Source: Myxococcales bacterium | Lineage (GTDB): Bacteria > Myxococcota_A > Polyangia > Polyangiales > Ga0077539 | NCBI GenBank assembly: GCA_030652255.1 | Contig: JAUSAZ010000182.1 | Location: 1-53,520 of the forward strand | Direction: 5' to 3' | Length of the DNA stretch: 53,520 nucleotides | Part shown: one piece after another, positions 9,907-18,407 of the stretch | Layout of the letters: each line of letters begins with the position of its first letter | How positions within the stretch are numbered: position 1 is the first letter of the stretch | The notes under the pieces: model-generated | The model's input: only the letters and a program-made list of their open reading frames with translations | The model's database searches: none | What the model was told of the DNA's origin: nothing | Position numbers and translations under genes: made by a program

Positions 9907-10328
9907 GCTCCGACCACGTCCCTGCGTCGATGCAGCGGCGGGTGCGGGAGCGGGCGGCGCTTCGGTGCGAGTACTGCGGGGTGTCGCAGGAGCATCAGGA
10001 GGCGACGTTTCACATCGACCACGTGACCCCGCGGAGCGCGGGGGGCAAAACCTCGCTCGCGAACCTCGCCCTCGCGTGCGTGTCGTGTTCATTGCGAAAG
10101 GGGCCCCGACGCACGGCAGAGGATCCCTCCACCGGCGAGCCCGCGGCGCTGTTCAACCCGCGGTCGGATGTGTGGAGCGATCACCTCGACGCCTCGGATG
10201 ATGGGCGGCTGGTCGGGCGCTCGCCGACGGGGCGCGCGACCATCGAGCTCCTCAAGATGAACCGTCCCCTCGCCGTGGCCCTGCGACGCGAAGAGACGGT
10301 CCAGGCGAAGGGCCGGTCGGGCGCATAG
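9903..10328 (+). CDS. HNH endonuclease
   Basis: The 141-aa protein is a small HNH (beta-beta-alpha metal) nuclease. The zinc ligands are CEYC near residue 23 and the matching C-V-S-C pair near residues 58-61. The catalytic motif HIDHVTPRSAGG at about 37-48 is followed by NLALAC, the typical order. The C-terminal part (DPSTGEPAALFNPR, WSDHLD, GRSPTGRATIELLKMN) matches the tail of a known standalone HNH subfamily. It nicks or cuts DNA in family members, but the target here is unknown. It is coupled to the 70-aa upstream gene and lies between two duplicated genes, which suggests a small mobile or recombined cassette. Confidence 0.85.
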   Translation: MSSDHVPASMQRRVRERAALRCEYCGVSQEHQEATFHIDHVTPRSAGGKTSLANLALACVSCSLRKGPRRTAEDPSTGEPAALFNPRSDVWSDHLDASDDGRLVGRSPTGRATIELLKMNRPLAVALRREETVQAKGRSGA

Positions 10329-10338
10329 TTCGGTTTGG

Positions 10339-11160
10339 CGGCGCCGGAGGGACGTTGACGGGGGACGCGGGCGGGGGTCGGATGCGGGGATGTCATTCCG
10401 CGACGATCGGGAAGCCGCGCACCGGAGGGCCGATGCGCTGGAGCAGGAGCTCAAGCGCACGCAGGCCGAGCTGGAGCAGATGCGCGCGCCGAAGCGCCCG
10501 GGGAGCGGCGCGCCCGTGGCGTTGGTCGTGGCGCTGGTGGTGCTGGCGGCCGGCGGCGGGGCGGCGTTCTGGACGATGCAACGCGGCGCGACGGCGGAGC
10601 GGAGCGCGCAGCTGGCGCGGGAGCAGGCGGCGCGGGAGGCCGCGATGCACGCGGAGGCGATGGCGCGAGCCGAGGCCGAGCGGGCGGCCGCGGCGCAGAT
10701 GGCGGCGGTGTATGCCGGCCGGGGGAGGCACATGCCCGACTATGCGGCGTTGCGGGTGGCCGGTGATGCGGCCGTGGTGGAGGCGGCCGAGCGGGCGCGC
10801 GCGTCGCAGCGGCCCTCCTTCGCGGGAGAGGTGGAGCAGGCGGGGCGGGTGACGGCGGCGCGCGGACATGCGCCCGTGGCGGCGGGCGAGCGGTGCGTGA
10901 TGATGGTGCGACCGGCGTCGGAGCCCACGGGGAACTGCCGCGTGGTGCTGCGCTGCGGGACGACCTGGCTCTACGGGGCGCGCGAGATGGGCTACCTCAC
11001 CTGCGAGGTGCAGGACGGGCGCCCCGTCGCCGCGCTCGACGAGATCGCGACCAACGACGGCGGCGACCCGCGGCTCGACTGGCGCGGCCAGCGCGTGGTG
11101 GTGAGCGACGTCACCGAGGCCGGCGAGTGGAGCGTCGAGCTCGCGCTGTGACGTGACCCC
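10339..11160. repeat. segmental duplication copy 2
   Basis: This is the second copy of the segment at 8912-9653, in the same orientation, including the upstream region from GGCGCCG and the downstream GTGACGTGACC. Direct orientation means recombination between the copies would delete the HNH cassette. Confidence 0.85.
10390..11151 (+). CDS. coiled-coil single-pass membrane protein, paralogue B
   Basis: The 253-aa paralogue of the gene at 8962 shares the identical first 30 residues apart from one substitution (Asp to Glu). It has a transmembrane helix at about 42-59 (VALVVALVVLAAGG), an Ala/Glu coiled coil to about residue 100, then an extra segment (MAAVYAGRGRHMPDYAALR) absent from copy A. 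The Cys-containing beta-rich C-terminal domain ends in the same WSVELAL. Divergence is concentrated in the membrane segment and coiled coil, while both ends are nearly identical, which suggests gene conversion. Function unknown. Confidence 0.75.
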   Translation: MSFRDDREAAHRRADALEQELKRTQAELEQMRAPKRPGSGAPVALVVALVVLAAGGGAAFWTMQRGATAERSAQLAREQAAREAAMHAEAMARAEAERAAAAQMAAVYAGRGRHMPDYAALRVAGDAAVVEAAERARASQRPSFAGEVEQAGRVTAARGHAPVAAGERCVMMVRPASEPTGNCRVVLRCGTTWLYGAREMGYLTCEVQDGRPVAALDEIATNDGGDPRLDWRGQRVVVSDVTEAGEWSVELAL

Positions 11161-11361
11161 GTGACGCGGCGCGCGCAGGGTGCAGGGGCGCCGGCGCAGG
11201 GCCAGCTCGGCACTGCAATTCAAGCTGTATTTGTGTGACAGGCGCGCACCCGACGCACCCCTCGCGACATCCCATCAGCGGATCAGTCAGACCGCGGCGC
11301 AGCTGCGGTGGACGTTCGCTGCTTGTGCTCCGGCACGTCTCATCAACGGGAGGTATTTGCG

Positions 11362-13089
11362 ATGGCTCTTCGACTTCAAGGTTCCATGGTTGGCGTGAGC
11401 GCCGTGCTGCTCGCGCTCGGCGGCGCGCTCGTGGGCTGCTCGGACGATCCTGCGCCCTCGGGCACGGACGCCGCGGTCACGACCGACCTCGGCGCTCCCG
11501 CGGACACCGGCTCCCCGGTCGACACCGGCGTCACCCCTGACGCGGGTACGCCCACCGACACGCCCGTCGCCACCGACACGCCCGTCGCCACCGACACCCC
11601 CGTCGTCACCGACACGGGTCCCGTCGACGCTGGCGCCCGTGCCCGGCTGCGCGTCGTCCACGCGGCGCCGGGCGCTGGCGCCGTCGACATCTACGCCGCC
11701 GGGGCCACCACGGCCGCGGCCCCCAACGTCGCGTACGGCACGGCCACGGGCTACCTCGAGCTCCCGCCGGGGCCGATCGCCTTCGACATCCGCGCCGCGG
11801 GCGCCATGGGCGCGCCGGCCTTCACCACCCCGACGGTCACCCTCGCCGCGGGCCGCTCGTACACGGTCATCGCCGCGGGTCGCCTCTCGTCCACCGACGC
11901 GGCCGATCGCTTCCGCGTGCTGCCCCTCGAGGAGGGCTTCACCGCCGACGCGTCGGGCTCGCGCGTGCGCATCGTGCACGCCGGATCGGACGCCCCCACG
12001 GTGGGCATCGACGTCGGCAACGACAACCCCGCCGCGGCCGAGGTGCCGAGCCTCGCGCGCTTCGCCGACACCGGCGCCGCGGGCGTCGCGCTCCCCGGCA
12101 ACGCCGCCCTCCAGGTGGGCATCGTGACGGGCACCCCCGCCGCCGGCGTGACGGCCTTCACCACCCCGGAGCTGGGCGCGGGCAACCAGTGGTTCGTCAT
12201 CGCGACGGGCCTGCTGCCGAGCACCGACACCGCCGTCAACGACGGCTTCGGTCTGCTCGCGGTCAACCAGACCGGCACCGTGGCGTTCATCAAGCAGAAC
12301 CCGCGCGTGCACGTCGTCCATGCCGGCGCCGACGCCCCCGCGGTGGACCTCTTCGCGGGCCCCGCGGGCGCCGGGGCCAACCCCGCGCGCACGCTCCAGA
12401 TCGTCGACAACCTCTCGTACCCGGTGCGTTCGGGCGCCACCACCACGGGCGGCATCGCGTCCGTGCAGGTTCCGCCGGGCAGCTACGGCATCGACATCTT
12501 CCCCTACGCCGCCGGCTCGGCCCGCCCCTCCGGCGCCCCGGCCTTCACGGTGCCCACGCTGGCGCTCTCGCCGGGTCGTCAGTACGTCGCCATCGCGGCG
12601 TACTTCCTCGCCCCGCAGGCGGGCCAGACCCCGCCGGACTCGGCCTTCACCGTGCTCCCGCTGGAGTACGCGATGACCAACGACGCCACCACCGCCACGG
12701 CGCCGCGCGTGGTCGCCGTGCACGCCTCGGGCGACGCGCCCTCCGTGGACATCGGCGTGCTCGCGGGCGCCACGTTCACCCCGGTGTTCAGCAACGTCCC
12801 GCGCAGCGCCAGCTCGCCCGCGGCGGGCACCACCGTCCCGGCCGATCCCTTCACCCTGGCCGTTCGCGGCGCGGGCGCGCCCGCCAACGCGGCGACCTTC
12901 GCCATCGACCTCGACGTCAACCAGAAGGTCTTCGTCATCGCCTCTGGGGCGCTCACCCCGCGCGCGGCGGCGGGCGGCGGCCTCGCCGACCAGGCCTTCC
13001 ACCTGAGCGCCGTGTTCGCCAACCCGGGCACCGTGCAGCTCGGCGCCGGCGCCTGGAGCCTCGCGCGCATCAACCCGATCGCGAACTGA
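11362..13089 (+). CDS. DUF4397-repeat lipoprotein
   Basis: The 575-aa protein starts with a signal peptide ending LGGALVGCSD, so it is lipidated at Cys. Residues of about 28-93 are a Thr/Asp/Val/Pro linker built partly from an 18-bp tandem repeat (TPVATD units). Four DUF4397-like units follow, each opening with a variant of RVVHAAPGAGAVDIYAAG (also RIVHAGSDAPTVGIDV, HVVHAGADAPAVDLFAG and VAVHASGDAPSVDIGV). DUF4397 domains are beta-rich surface domains of unknown function. A purine-rich GGGAGG lies 10 bp before the ATG at 11362 and supports that start. It is probably monocistronic, with 210 bp free upstream and no neighbour of related role. Confidence 0.85.
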   Translation: MALRLQGSMVGVSAVLLALGGALVGCSDDPAPSGTDAAVTTDLGAPADTGSPVDTGVTPDAGTPTDTPVATDTPVATDTPVVTDTGPVDAGARARLRVVHAAPGAGAVDIYAAGATTAAAPNVAYGTATGYLELPPGPIAFDIRAAGAMGAPAFTTPTVTLAAGRSYTVIAAGRLSSTDAADRFRVLPLEEGFTADASGSRVRIVHAGSDAPTVGIDVGNDNPAAAEVPSLARFADTGAAGVALPGNAALQVGIVTGTPAAGVTAFTTPELGAGNQWFVIATGLLPSTDTAVNDGFGLLAVNQTGTVAFIKQNPRVHVVHAGADAPAVDLFAGPAGAGANPARTLQIVDNLSYPVRSGATTTGGIASVQVPPGSYGIDIFPYAAGSARPSGAPAFTVPTLALSPGRQYVAIAAYFLAPQAGQTPPDSAFTVLPLEYAMTNDATTATAPRVVAVHASGDAPSVDIGVLAGATFTPVFSNVPRSASSPAAGTTVPADPFTLAVRGAGAPANAATFAIDLDVNQKVFVIASGALTPRAAAGGGLADQAFHLSAVFANPGTVQLGAGAWSLARINPIAN

Positions 13090-13128
13090 TCTCCCCTCCC
13101 TTCCTCTCTCCCCTCCCGCTCTCTCCCG

Positions 13129-13155
13129 CGCGCGGCCCTTGCGAGGCGCCGCGCG
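13129..13155 (+). terminator. possible hairpin after the DUF4397 gene
   Basis: CGCGCGGC (13129-13136) pairs with GCCGCGCG (13148-13155) around an 11-base loop, preceded by a 37-base pyrimidine tract (13091-13127) that has a single purine. There is no U-run after it, so it is not a classic intrinsic terminator, and it lies 20 bp before the next start codon. Confidence 0.3.
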
Positions 13156-13174
13156 CCGGGCCGACACTCCCCCC

Positions 13175-14413
13175 ATGACCAGCCTGCGCGAGCGCTTCGA
13201 GGCCTACTGGGACGGCTCCATCGACCCCTCCGCCGAGCCGCCGATGTTCCCGGTGATGACCCACGAGGAGGTCGCGCCGGGCTCCCTCTTCGTGTCGAGC
13301 TTCGCCAACGTCACCGCGCTGCGCACCGACGACGGCCTCGTGCTCGTCGACGCGGGCGGCCCCCTGCTCGCGGCCCAGGTGCACGCCGCCGTGCGCAGCT
13401 GGAGCGACGACCCGGTGCGCGCGGTGGTCTACACCCACGGCCACGTCGACCACGTCGTCGGGGTCGAGCGCTTCGAGGCCGAGCAGCGCGAGCGGGGCCG
13501 CGGGCCCTTCACCGTGTACGCCCACGAGGACGTCTCGGCCCGCTTCGCCCGCTACGCGATGACCCGCGGATACAACGCGTGCATCAACGCCCGGCAGTTC
13601 CAGGTGGAGGTGGAGTGGCCGCGGAGCTTCCGCGAGCCCGACGAGACCTACCGCGACCAGCGCGTGCTGGAGCTGGGCGGCGAGCGCGTCGAGCTGCACC
13701 ACGCCCGCGGCGAGACCGACGACGCCACCTGGGTGTGGCTGCCGGGGCGCAAGCTCCTGTGCGCGGGCGACCTCTTCATCTGGGCCGCGCCCAACGCGGG
13801 CAACCCCCAGAAGGTGCAGCGCTACCCCCGCGAGTGGGCCCTCGCCCTGCGCGCGATGGCCGCGCTCGACGCCGAGGTGATGCTCCCCGGCCACGGGCTG
13901 CCCCTCTACGGCCGCGAGCGCGTCGCGCGGGCCCTCACCGAGACCGCCGCGCTGCTCGAGCACCTCCACGACGAGACGCTCGCGCGCATGAACGCCGGGA
14001 TGCGCCTCGACGACATCGTGCGCGAGGTGCAGGCGCCGCCGTCGCTGCTGGCGCGCCCGTACCTGCGGCCCTTCTACGACGAGCCGGAGTTCATCGTGCG
14101 CAACGTGTGGCGGCTGTACGGCGGCTGGTGGGACGGCGACCCGACGCGGCTCCAGCCGGCGCCCGCGGCGGCGGTGGCGCGCGAGCTGTGCGCGCTGGCG
14201 GGCGGCGCGGCGGCGATGGCCGCGCGGGCCATGGCGGTGGCGGAGGAGGGCGACCTCGCGCTGGCGAGCCACCTCATCGAGCACGCCGCGCTGGCGGCGC
14301 CCGACGACGCGGGCATCGGGGCGATGCGCCGGGACGTGTACGGGCGTCGCGCTGCGGCGGCGGGCTCGCTGATGGCGCGGGGGATCTACACCGACGCGGC
14401 CGGCCGGGGGTGA
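13175..14413 (+). CDS. alkylsulfatase-like metallo-beta-lactamase-fold hydrolase
   Basis: The 412-aa protein has the metallo-beta-lactamase signature THGHVDHVVG at about residue 88 (H-x-H-x-D-H), then ELHHARGETDDATWVWLPGRKLLCAGDLF and PGHGLPLYG, which provide the later metal ligands. From about residue 300 the YGGWWDGDPTRLQP segment and following helices match the alkyl sulfatase dimerisation domain of SdsA1-type enzymes. The usual C-terminal SCP2-like domain is missing, so the protein is shorter than SdsA1. A sulfate-ester hydrolase is the best guess. The start is the ATG at 13175. Confidence 0.78.
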   Translation: MTSLRERFEAYWDGSIDPSAEPPMFPVMTHEEVAPGSLFVSSFANVTALRTDDGLVLVDAGGPLLAAQVHAAVRSWSDDPVRAVVYTHGHVDHVVGVERFEAEQRERGRGPFTVYAHEDVSARFARYAMTRGYNACINARQFQVEVEWPRSFREPDETYRDQRVLELGGERVELHHARGETDDATWVWLPGRKLLCAGDLFIWAAPNAGNPQKVQRYPREWALALRAMAALDAEVMLPGHGLPLYGRERVARALTETAALLEHLHDETLARMNAGMRLDDIVREVQAPPSLLARPYLRPFYDEPEFIVRNVWRLYGGWWDGDPTRLQPAPAAAVARELCALAGGAAAMAARAMAVAEEGDLALASHLIEHAALAAPDDAGIGAMRRDVYGRRAAAAGSLMARGIYTDAAGRG

Positions 14414-14418
14414 GGGTG

Positions 14419-14439
14419 ACGCCCGGGGGCGCCGGGCGT
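14419..14439 (+). terminator. GC hairpin just after the alkylsulfatase-like gene
   Basis: ACGCCCG pairs with CGGGCGT around a 7-base loop, starting 6 bp after the stop codon. It lacks a U-tract, so termination is only suggested by position. Confidence 0.3.
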
Positions 14440-14600
14440 TGCATCCGGGCGTCCGACGCCGTTACGACAAGTGGCAGCCATGGCGAAGGGTGCTCCGGGG
14501 CGAAGGGGGGTGGCACTGGCTCGGGCACGGGTCGCTGGCCGCCCTCGCGAAGAAGTGTCTCCCCGCGGTCGGCACCGACGCCTTCTTCGAGCTGTTCTAG
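14439..14600 (+). CDS. possible small ORF or gene remnant
   Basis: A frame from a TTG at 14439 to TAG at 14598-14600 encodes 53 residues whose middle (YDKWQPWRRVLRGEGGWHWL) and end (PAVGTDAFFELF) look more protein-like than typical GC-rich noise, being rich in Trp, Tyr and Phe. It has no start codon with a convincing ribosome site and no family I recognise. It could be the 3' remnant of a lost gene. Confidence 0.25.
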   Translation: MHPGVRRRYDKWQPWRRVLRGEGGWHWLGHGSLAALAKKCLPAVGTDAFFELF

Positions 14601-14653
14601 CGCGGGAGCTCCCGTAGGCCCACGGTCCCGGCTATACACCACAGCCGCACCCG

Positions 14654-15505
14654 ATGACCGACCCGCGACCCATCCTCGTCACCGGCTCCAGCGGCAACGT
14701 CGGCGCCCCGCTCGTCTCGCTGCTTCGCGCCGCGGGGCTCCCGGTGATCGCCACCGCGACCCGGCCGCAGCCCGAGGCCCGCCACCTCGACTTCGAGGAC
14801 CCCGCCACCTTCGCCCCGGCGCTCGCGGGCGTCGGCCGCGTCTTCCTCATGCGACCGCCGCACATCAGCGACACCCGCCGCTACCTCCGGCCCTTCGTGC
14901 GCGCGATGGAGGTCGCTGGCGTCGAGCACGTCGCGCTGCTCTCGCTCATGGGCGTCAACCCCGCCATGCCCCACTGGCGCGTCGAGCAGGACCTCCGCGC
15001 CTCCTCCCTCGCGTGGACCTTCCTGCGCCCGGCCTTCTTCTCGCAGAACCTCGGCGCCGCGTACCGCGCCGACATCCGCGACCGCGACCGCCTCCGCCTC
15101 GCCTCGGGCCGCGGCCGCACCAGCTTCATCGACGCGCGCGACATCGCCGCGGTCGCCGCGCAGGTGCTCGCCGGGCCCGTCGCCCACCGCGCGCAGGCGT
15201 ACACCCTCACCGGCCCCGAGGCCCTCGACTACCACCGCGTCGCCGCGATGCTGTCCGAAGCCCTCGGGCGCGCGATCACCTACGAGCCCGTCGGGCTCCT
15301 CGCCTACCGCCGCGACCTCGTCGCCGCGGGCCTGCCGTCGGCCTTCGTCAACGTGCAGCTCCTCATCAACGTGGTCGCCCGCCTCGGGCTCGCCGCGCGC
15401 GTCGACGACACCCTGCCGCGCCTGCTCGGCCGGCCGCCGCGGACGCTCCAGCAGTACATCGAAGACCACCGCGACCTCTGGCGTCGTAGCGGGTCGAAGC
15501 CATGA
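14654..15505 (+). CDS. NmrA-like NAD(P)-binding reductase
   Basis: The 283-aa protein is an atypical short-chain dehydrogenase of the NmrA/HSCARG type. ILVTGSSGNVGAPLVSLL at residues 7-24 is the dinucleotide-binding G-x-x-G-x-x-G loop, DFEDPATFAPAL follows as the second strand region, and RPPHISDTRRYL and LRPAFFSQNLG are characteristic of this family. There is no YxxxK catalytic pair in the usual place, as expected for NmrA-type members, which sense redox state or act on quinones. Its TGA overlaps the ATG of the next gene by 4 bp, so translation of the 724-aa partner is coupled to it. Confidence 0.8.
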   Translation: MTDPRPILVTGSSGNVGAPLVSLLRAAGLPVIATATRPQPEARHLDFEDPATFAPALAGVGRVFLMRPPHISDTRRYLRPFVRAMEVAGVEHVALLSLMGVNPAMPHWRVEQDLRASSLAWTFLRPAFFSQNLGAAYRADIRDRDRLRLASGRGRTSFIDARDIAAVAAQVLAGPVAHRAQAYTLTGPEALDYHRVAAMLSEALGRAITYEPVGLLAYRRDLVAAGLPSAFVNVQLLINVVARLGLAARVDDTLPRLLGRPPRTLQQYIEDHRDLWRRSGSKP

Positions 15506-17676
15506 AGCTCGGGGCACGGATCGCGGCGTTGATCGAGAGCGGAGCGCCCTCGCGCCCGGAGCTGGCGGCGAAGATCGTCGAGCTCGGGCGGGCGCGGGGC
15601 GTCGAGCTCGTCGCGGCGACGGTGGAGGCGCGCCTCGCGGACTTCCAGGGCGACGACCTCGCCGCGGTGGAGTACTTCTTCGACGACCCCGCGCGCTCGC
15701 GCTTCCTGCTGGAGGCCATCGGCGTCGACGAGGAGGACCGCGAGGCCTACCGCCTCGCCGCCGCGGCGCTCATCGCCCCGGAGCGGCGGGGCGTGCGCCT
15801 CGTGATCGACCTCTCCAACGGCCCGCAGGGTGACGACCTCTCGCGGGTGGTGGGCGCGCTGTCGACCGCCGTCATCGACCGGGCGCCCCCGCGCGTCGTG
15901 CTCGTCGCGACGGAGTCCCAGCGCCGGTGGCTGCCCCGCGAGGCCCTGGGCGCCGAGCGGGTGGGGGTGGAGTTCGTGCGCGACGCCGAGCAGGCCTGGG
16001 CGCGGGTGGCGGAGCTGGCGCGGGAGGGCGCGGCGGTCCTCTCGTCGCGGCGCTTCCCGGAGATGGCCCGCTGGATCGCCGTGGAGTGGAAGCGCGGCGC
16101 GGAGCCGTTTCGGCTCGAGCCCGACGGGGCCATCGCGCGCCTGGCCGACGGCCGCCCGCTCGACGACCCGCGCCCCGACGGCGACGCGCGGCGGCTCGAC
16201 GGGCTCTTCGAGGATGAGGGCGCGGCGCCGCCGCTGCCGACGCTCACCGCCGTCGAGCTGCGCGCCGTGATGGCCGCGCTCGCGAGCGGGCACGACCACC
16301 CGCTGCTCCCGTACGCCCTCGCGCCCGACGAGGAGGCCCGGCAGCGCGCGGCCTGGGCGCAGGCGCTCGGCGTCGAGGCCGTGGCCTCGCCGAAGCTCTG
16401 GGCGGGGCTGCTGCTCGCGTGGGCGGCGAGGCTCGGGGCCGTCGAGCCGTCCCGCGGCACCGAGGCGTCGCTGGCGGCGCACCGCGCGCGCCTCGCGCTG
16501 GGGGCGGAGGGCAACCGCGCGCTGCTGCTCGGCGAGACCCTGCACCTGCTCAACCCCTCGGACGCGGTGCGCATGGCGCTGGGCCACCTCGCAGGCGTGG
16601 TGGTCCACGAGGAGCCGCGGCGGCGGTCGCCCTTCGTCATCGTCGCCGACCTCGTGGGCGAGCTCACCTGGGAGCAGCTCCTCGACGACCCCTTCCTCGA
16701 TCGCTCGTTCGCCGCGCTCCAGGCCGAGGGGCACTCCGCCGTCGGCCTGGAGTACGCGCGCATGTCGCTGCTGCACCACAACAAGCTCCAGGCCTTCACG
16801 GGTCCGCGGCAGGCCGACTGGCGCGACGCCCTCCGCGGGATGCTGGCGCACGACCCGCCCGCCGCGGGCCTGCGCTTCCGCACGACCACCGGGTACAACG
16901 GCCACCTCCCGCTGCTGCCCGGCCGGCGCAAGCTCGGGCGCTTCATCGACCTCGACGACGCCGAGCTGCTGTCCCTCCGGGCGATCGTGCCCTTCCGGGT
17001 CACCCGCGACCAGCCGCTCCCGGGGGCCTTCGGCGGGCTCCGGCACGGGGTGGGTGCGCGGCACGCCTCGCTGCTCCCCGCGGCCGACGACCTCTCCCAC
17101 CCGCCGGTGCTCACCGAGCGCCTGATCGACCTGCACCGGCGCCGCGACAGCAGCCCCGCCCGGCCCGAGCACGACTTCACCGCCCTCCCGATCGACCGCC
17201 GCGTCTGGGACGAGGCCGACTGCCAGGTGGGCGCCCTCTGGCTCGCCCTGCGCGCGGCGATGGCGTGCGCGCCCGGGGTCACCCTGCACTCGGGCGAGGG
17301 CCTGCTGGCGATGGGGGCCGGGGTGATCGCGCGGGTGATCGCCACCCGGCGGGCGCCGAGGTTCGTGAGCGACGCCGCCGAGGTCGACCTCTTCTTCGAG
17401 ACGCTCGAGCGCTTCCCCGAGAAGCTGAAAGACCCGGCCGATCACCTCCTGGAGGCCATCGACACCGGCTCGGCGACCACGGCCGGCGCCGTCACGGTGC
17501 TGCAGGCGAGGGTGCCTCGGACGATCTACCTCGCGCGGGGCGCGCACAGGGTGGTGATCACCTTCCGCGCAACACCCTGGTCGCAGGCCTCGGCCGTCGG
17601 CGGCGGGCACCCCTTCGACCCCCGGGTGGTCCCGGCGCTGGCCTCCGCGGACGACGGAGGCGAGCGTCCGACGTAG
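15502..17676 (+). CDS. 724-aa protein of unknown family
   Basis: I do not recognise this protein. The N-terminal 85 residues are helical (AALIESGAPSRPELAAKIVE). Residues of about 92-190 alternate strands and helices (GVRLVIDLSNG, PRVVLVATESQRRW, VGVEFVRD, GAAVLSSRRF), suggesting a Rossmann- or PIN-like alpha/beta domain. The long middle and C-terminus are alpha-rich, with AVEYFFDDP-like and HHNKLQAFTGPRQ segments and no transmembrane helix or signal peptide. It is a cytoplasmic protein translationally coupled to the upstream NmrA-like reductase, so the two may work together. An NYN/PIN nuclease relationship is conceivable but the acidic residues are not clear enough to claim. Confidence 0.7.
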   Translation: MKLGARIAALIESGAPSRPELAAKIVELGRARGVELVAATVEARLADFQGDDLAAVEYFFDDPARSRFLLEAIGVDEEDREAYRLAAAALIAPERRGVRLVIDLSNGPQGDDLSRVVGALSTAVIDRAPPRVVLVATESQRRWLPREALGAERVGVEFVRDAEQAWARVAELAREGAAVLSSRRFPEMARWIAVEWKRGAEPFRLEPDGAIARLADGRPLDDPRPDGDARRLDGLFEDEGAAPPLPTLTAVELRAVMAALASGHDHPLLPYALAPDEEARQRAAWAQALGVEAVASPKLWAGLLLAWAARLGAVEPSRGTEASLAAHRARLALGAEGNRALLLGETLHLLNPSDAVRMALGHLAGVVVHEEPRRRSPFVIVADLVGELTWEQLLDDPFLDRSFAALQAEGHSAVGLEYARMSLLHHNKLQAFTGPRQADWRDALRGMLAHDPPAAGLRFRTTTGYNGHLPLLPGRRKLGRFIDLDDAELLSLRAIVPFRVTRDQPLPGAFGGLRHGVGARHASLLPAADDLSHPPVLTERLIDLHRRRDSSPARPEHDFTALPIDRRVWDEADCQVGALWLALRAAMACAPGVTLHSGEGLLAMGAGVIARVIATRRAPRFVSDAAEVDLFFETLERFPEKLKDPADHLLEAIDTGSATTAGAVTVLQARVPRTIYLARGAHRVVITFRATPWSQASAVGGGHPFDPRVVPALASADDGGERPT

Positions 17677-17687
17677 AGTCCCCTCCG

Positions 17688-18407
17688 ATGCCTCCTTCCC
17701 TCCGCCTGCTCTTCGCCCCGCTCCTCGCGCTCGCCTCGGGCCTCGGGTGCGGCTCCTCCGTGACGACCGCCGCCGACGCCGGGAGCCCGACCGACGTGCC
17801 CATCGCCGACCTCCCCGTGGTCGACCTCCCCGTGGTCGACCTCCCCGTCGTCGATCGCCCCACGGTCGACGTGCCCTTCACGGACGTGCCTCCCACCGTG
17901 CGGGTTCCGCTGCGTCACCGGGCGACCGCGACGACGTGCAACGCCCCGCGGCCCTCGAGCACCTGCGACCCCGGCGGCGTCCCGATGTCGACCTGTGTCA
18001 CCGACGGCGACTGCGGCATGGGCACCAACGGGCGCTGCGTCGGCAACCCCCACGACGGCTGCCGATGCAGCTACGACCGGTGCATCACCGACGGCGATTG
18101 CACGGAGGGCGGCGCGTGCGAGTGCCGCCTCCCGAGCCGCGGCGCCGCGGGCGCCAACGTGTGCATCCCGGGCAATTGCCGGGTGGACGCCGACTGCGGA
18201 CCGCGGGGCTTCTGTTCGCCCACGCTGGGCGACTGCGGCGACTACGGCGGGCTCTCGGGCTACTACTGCCACACCCCGGCGGACGAGTGCGTGGACGACG
18301 CCGACTGCCGCGACGTCGACGCGGGCTTCCTCGGCCAGATGCCGTACTGCGCCTACTCGCGGCAGGTCGGTCACTGGCGCTGCTCCAACCAGGCATGCGC
18401 AGGGTAG
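17688..18407 (+). CDS. Cys-rich lipoprotein with VVDLP linker
   Basis: The 239-aa protein has a lipoprotein signal ending ASGLGCGSS. Next comes a linker of repeated PVVDL/PVVDR units (15-bp tandem repeat around 17805-17860), and then a domain with many cysteines, including four C-x-x-D-x-D-C units (TCVTDGDCG, RCITDGDCT, NCRVDADCG, ECVDDADCR). This spacing resembles small disulphide-rich repeats typical of Myxococcota lipoproteins. Function unknown. The stop overlaps the start of the cytochrome gene by 13 bp, so the two are probably co-expressed. Confidence 0.8.
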   Translation: MPPSLRLLFAPLLALASGLGCGSSVTTAADAGSPTDVPIADLPVVDLPVVDLPVVDRPTVDVPFTDVPPTVRVPLRHRATATTCNAPRPSSTCDPGGVPMSTCVTDGDCGMGTNGRCVGNPHDGCRCSYDRCITDGDCTEGGACECRLPSRGAAGANVCIPGNCRVDADCGPRGFCSPTLGDCGDYGGLSGYYCHTPADECVDDADCRDVDAGFLGQMPYCAYSRQVGHWRCSNQACAG

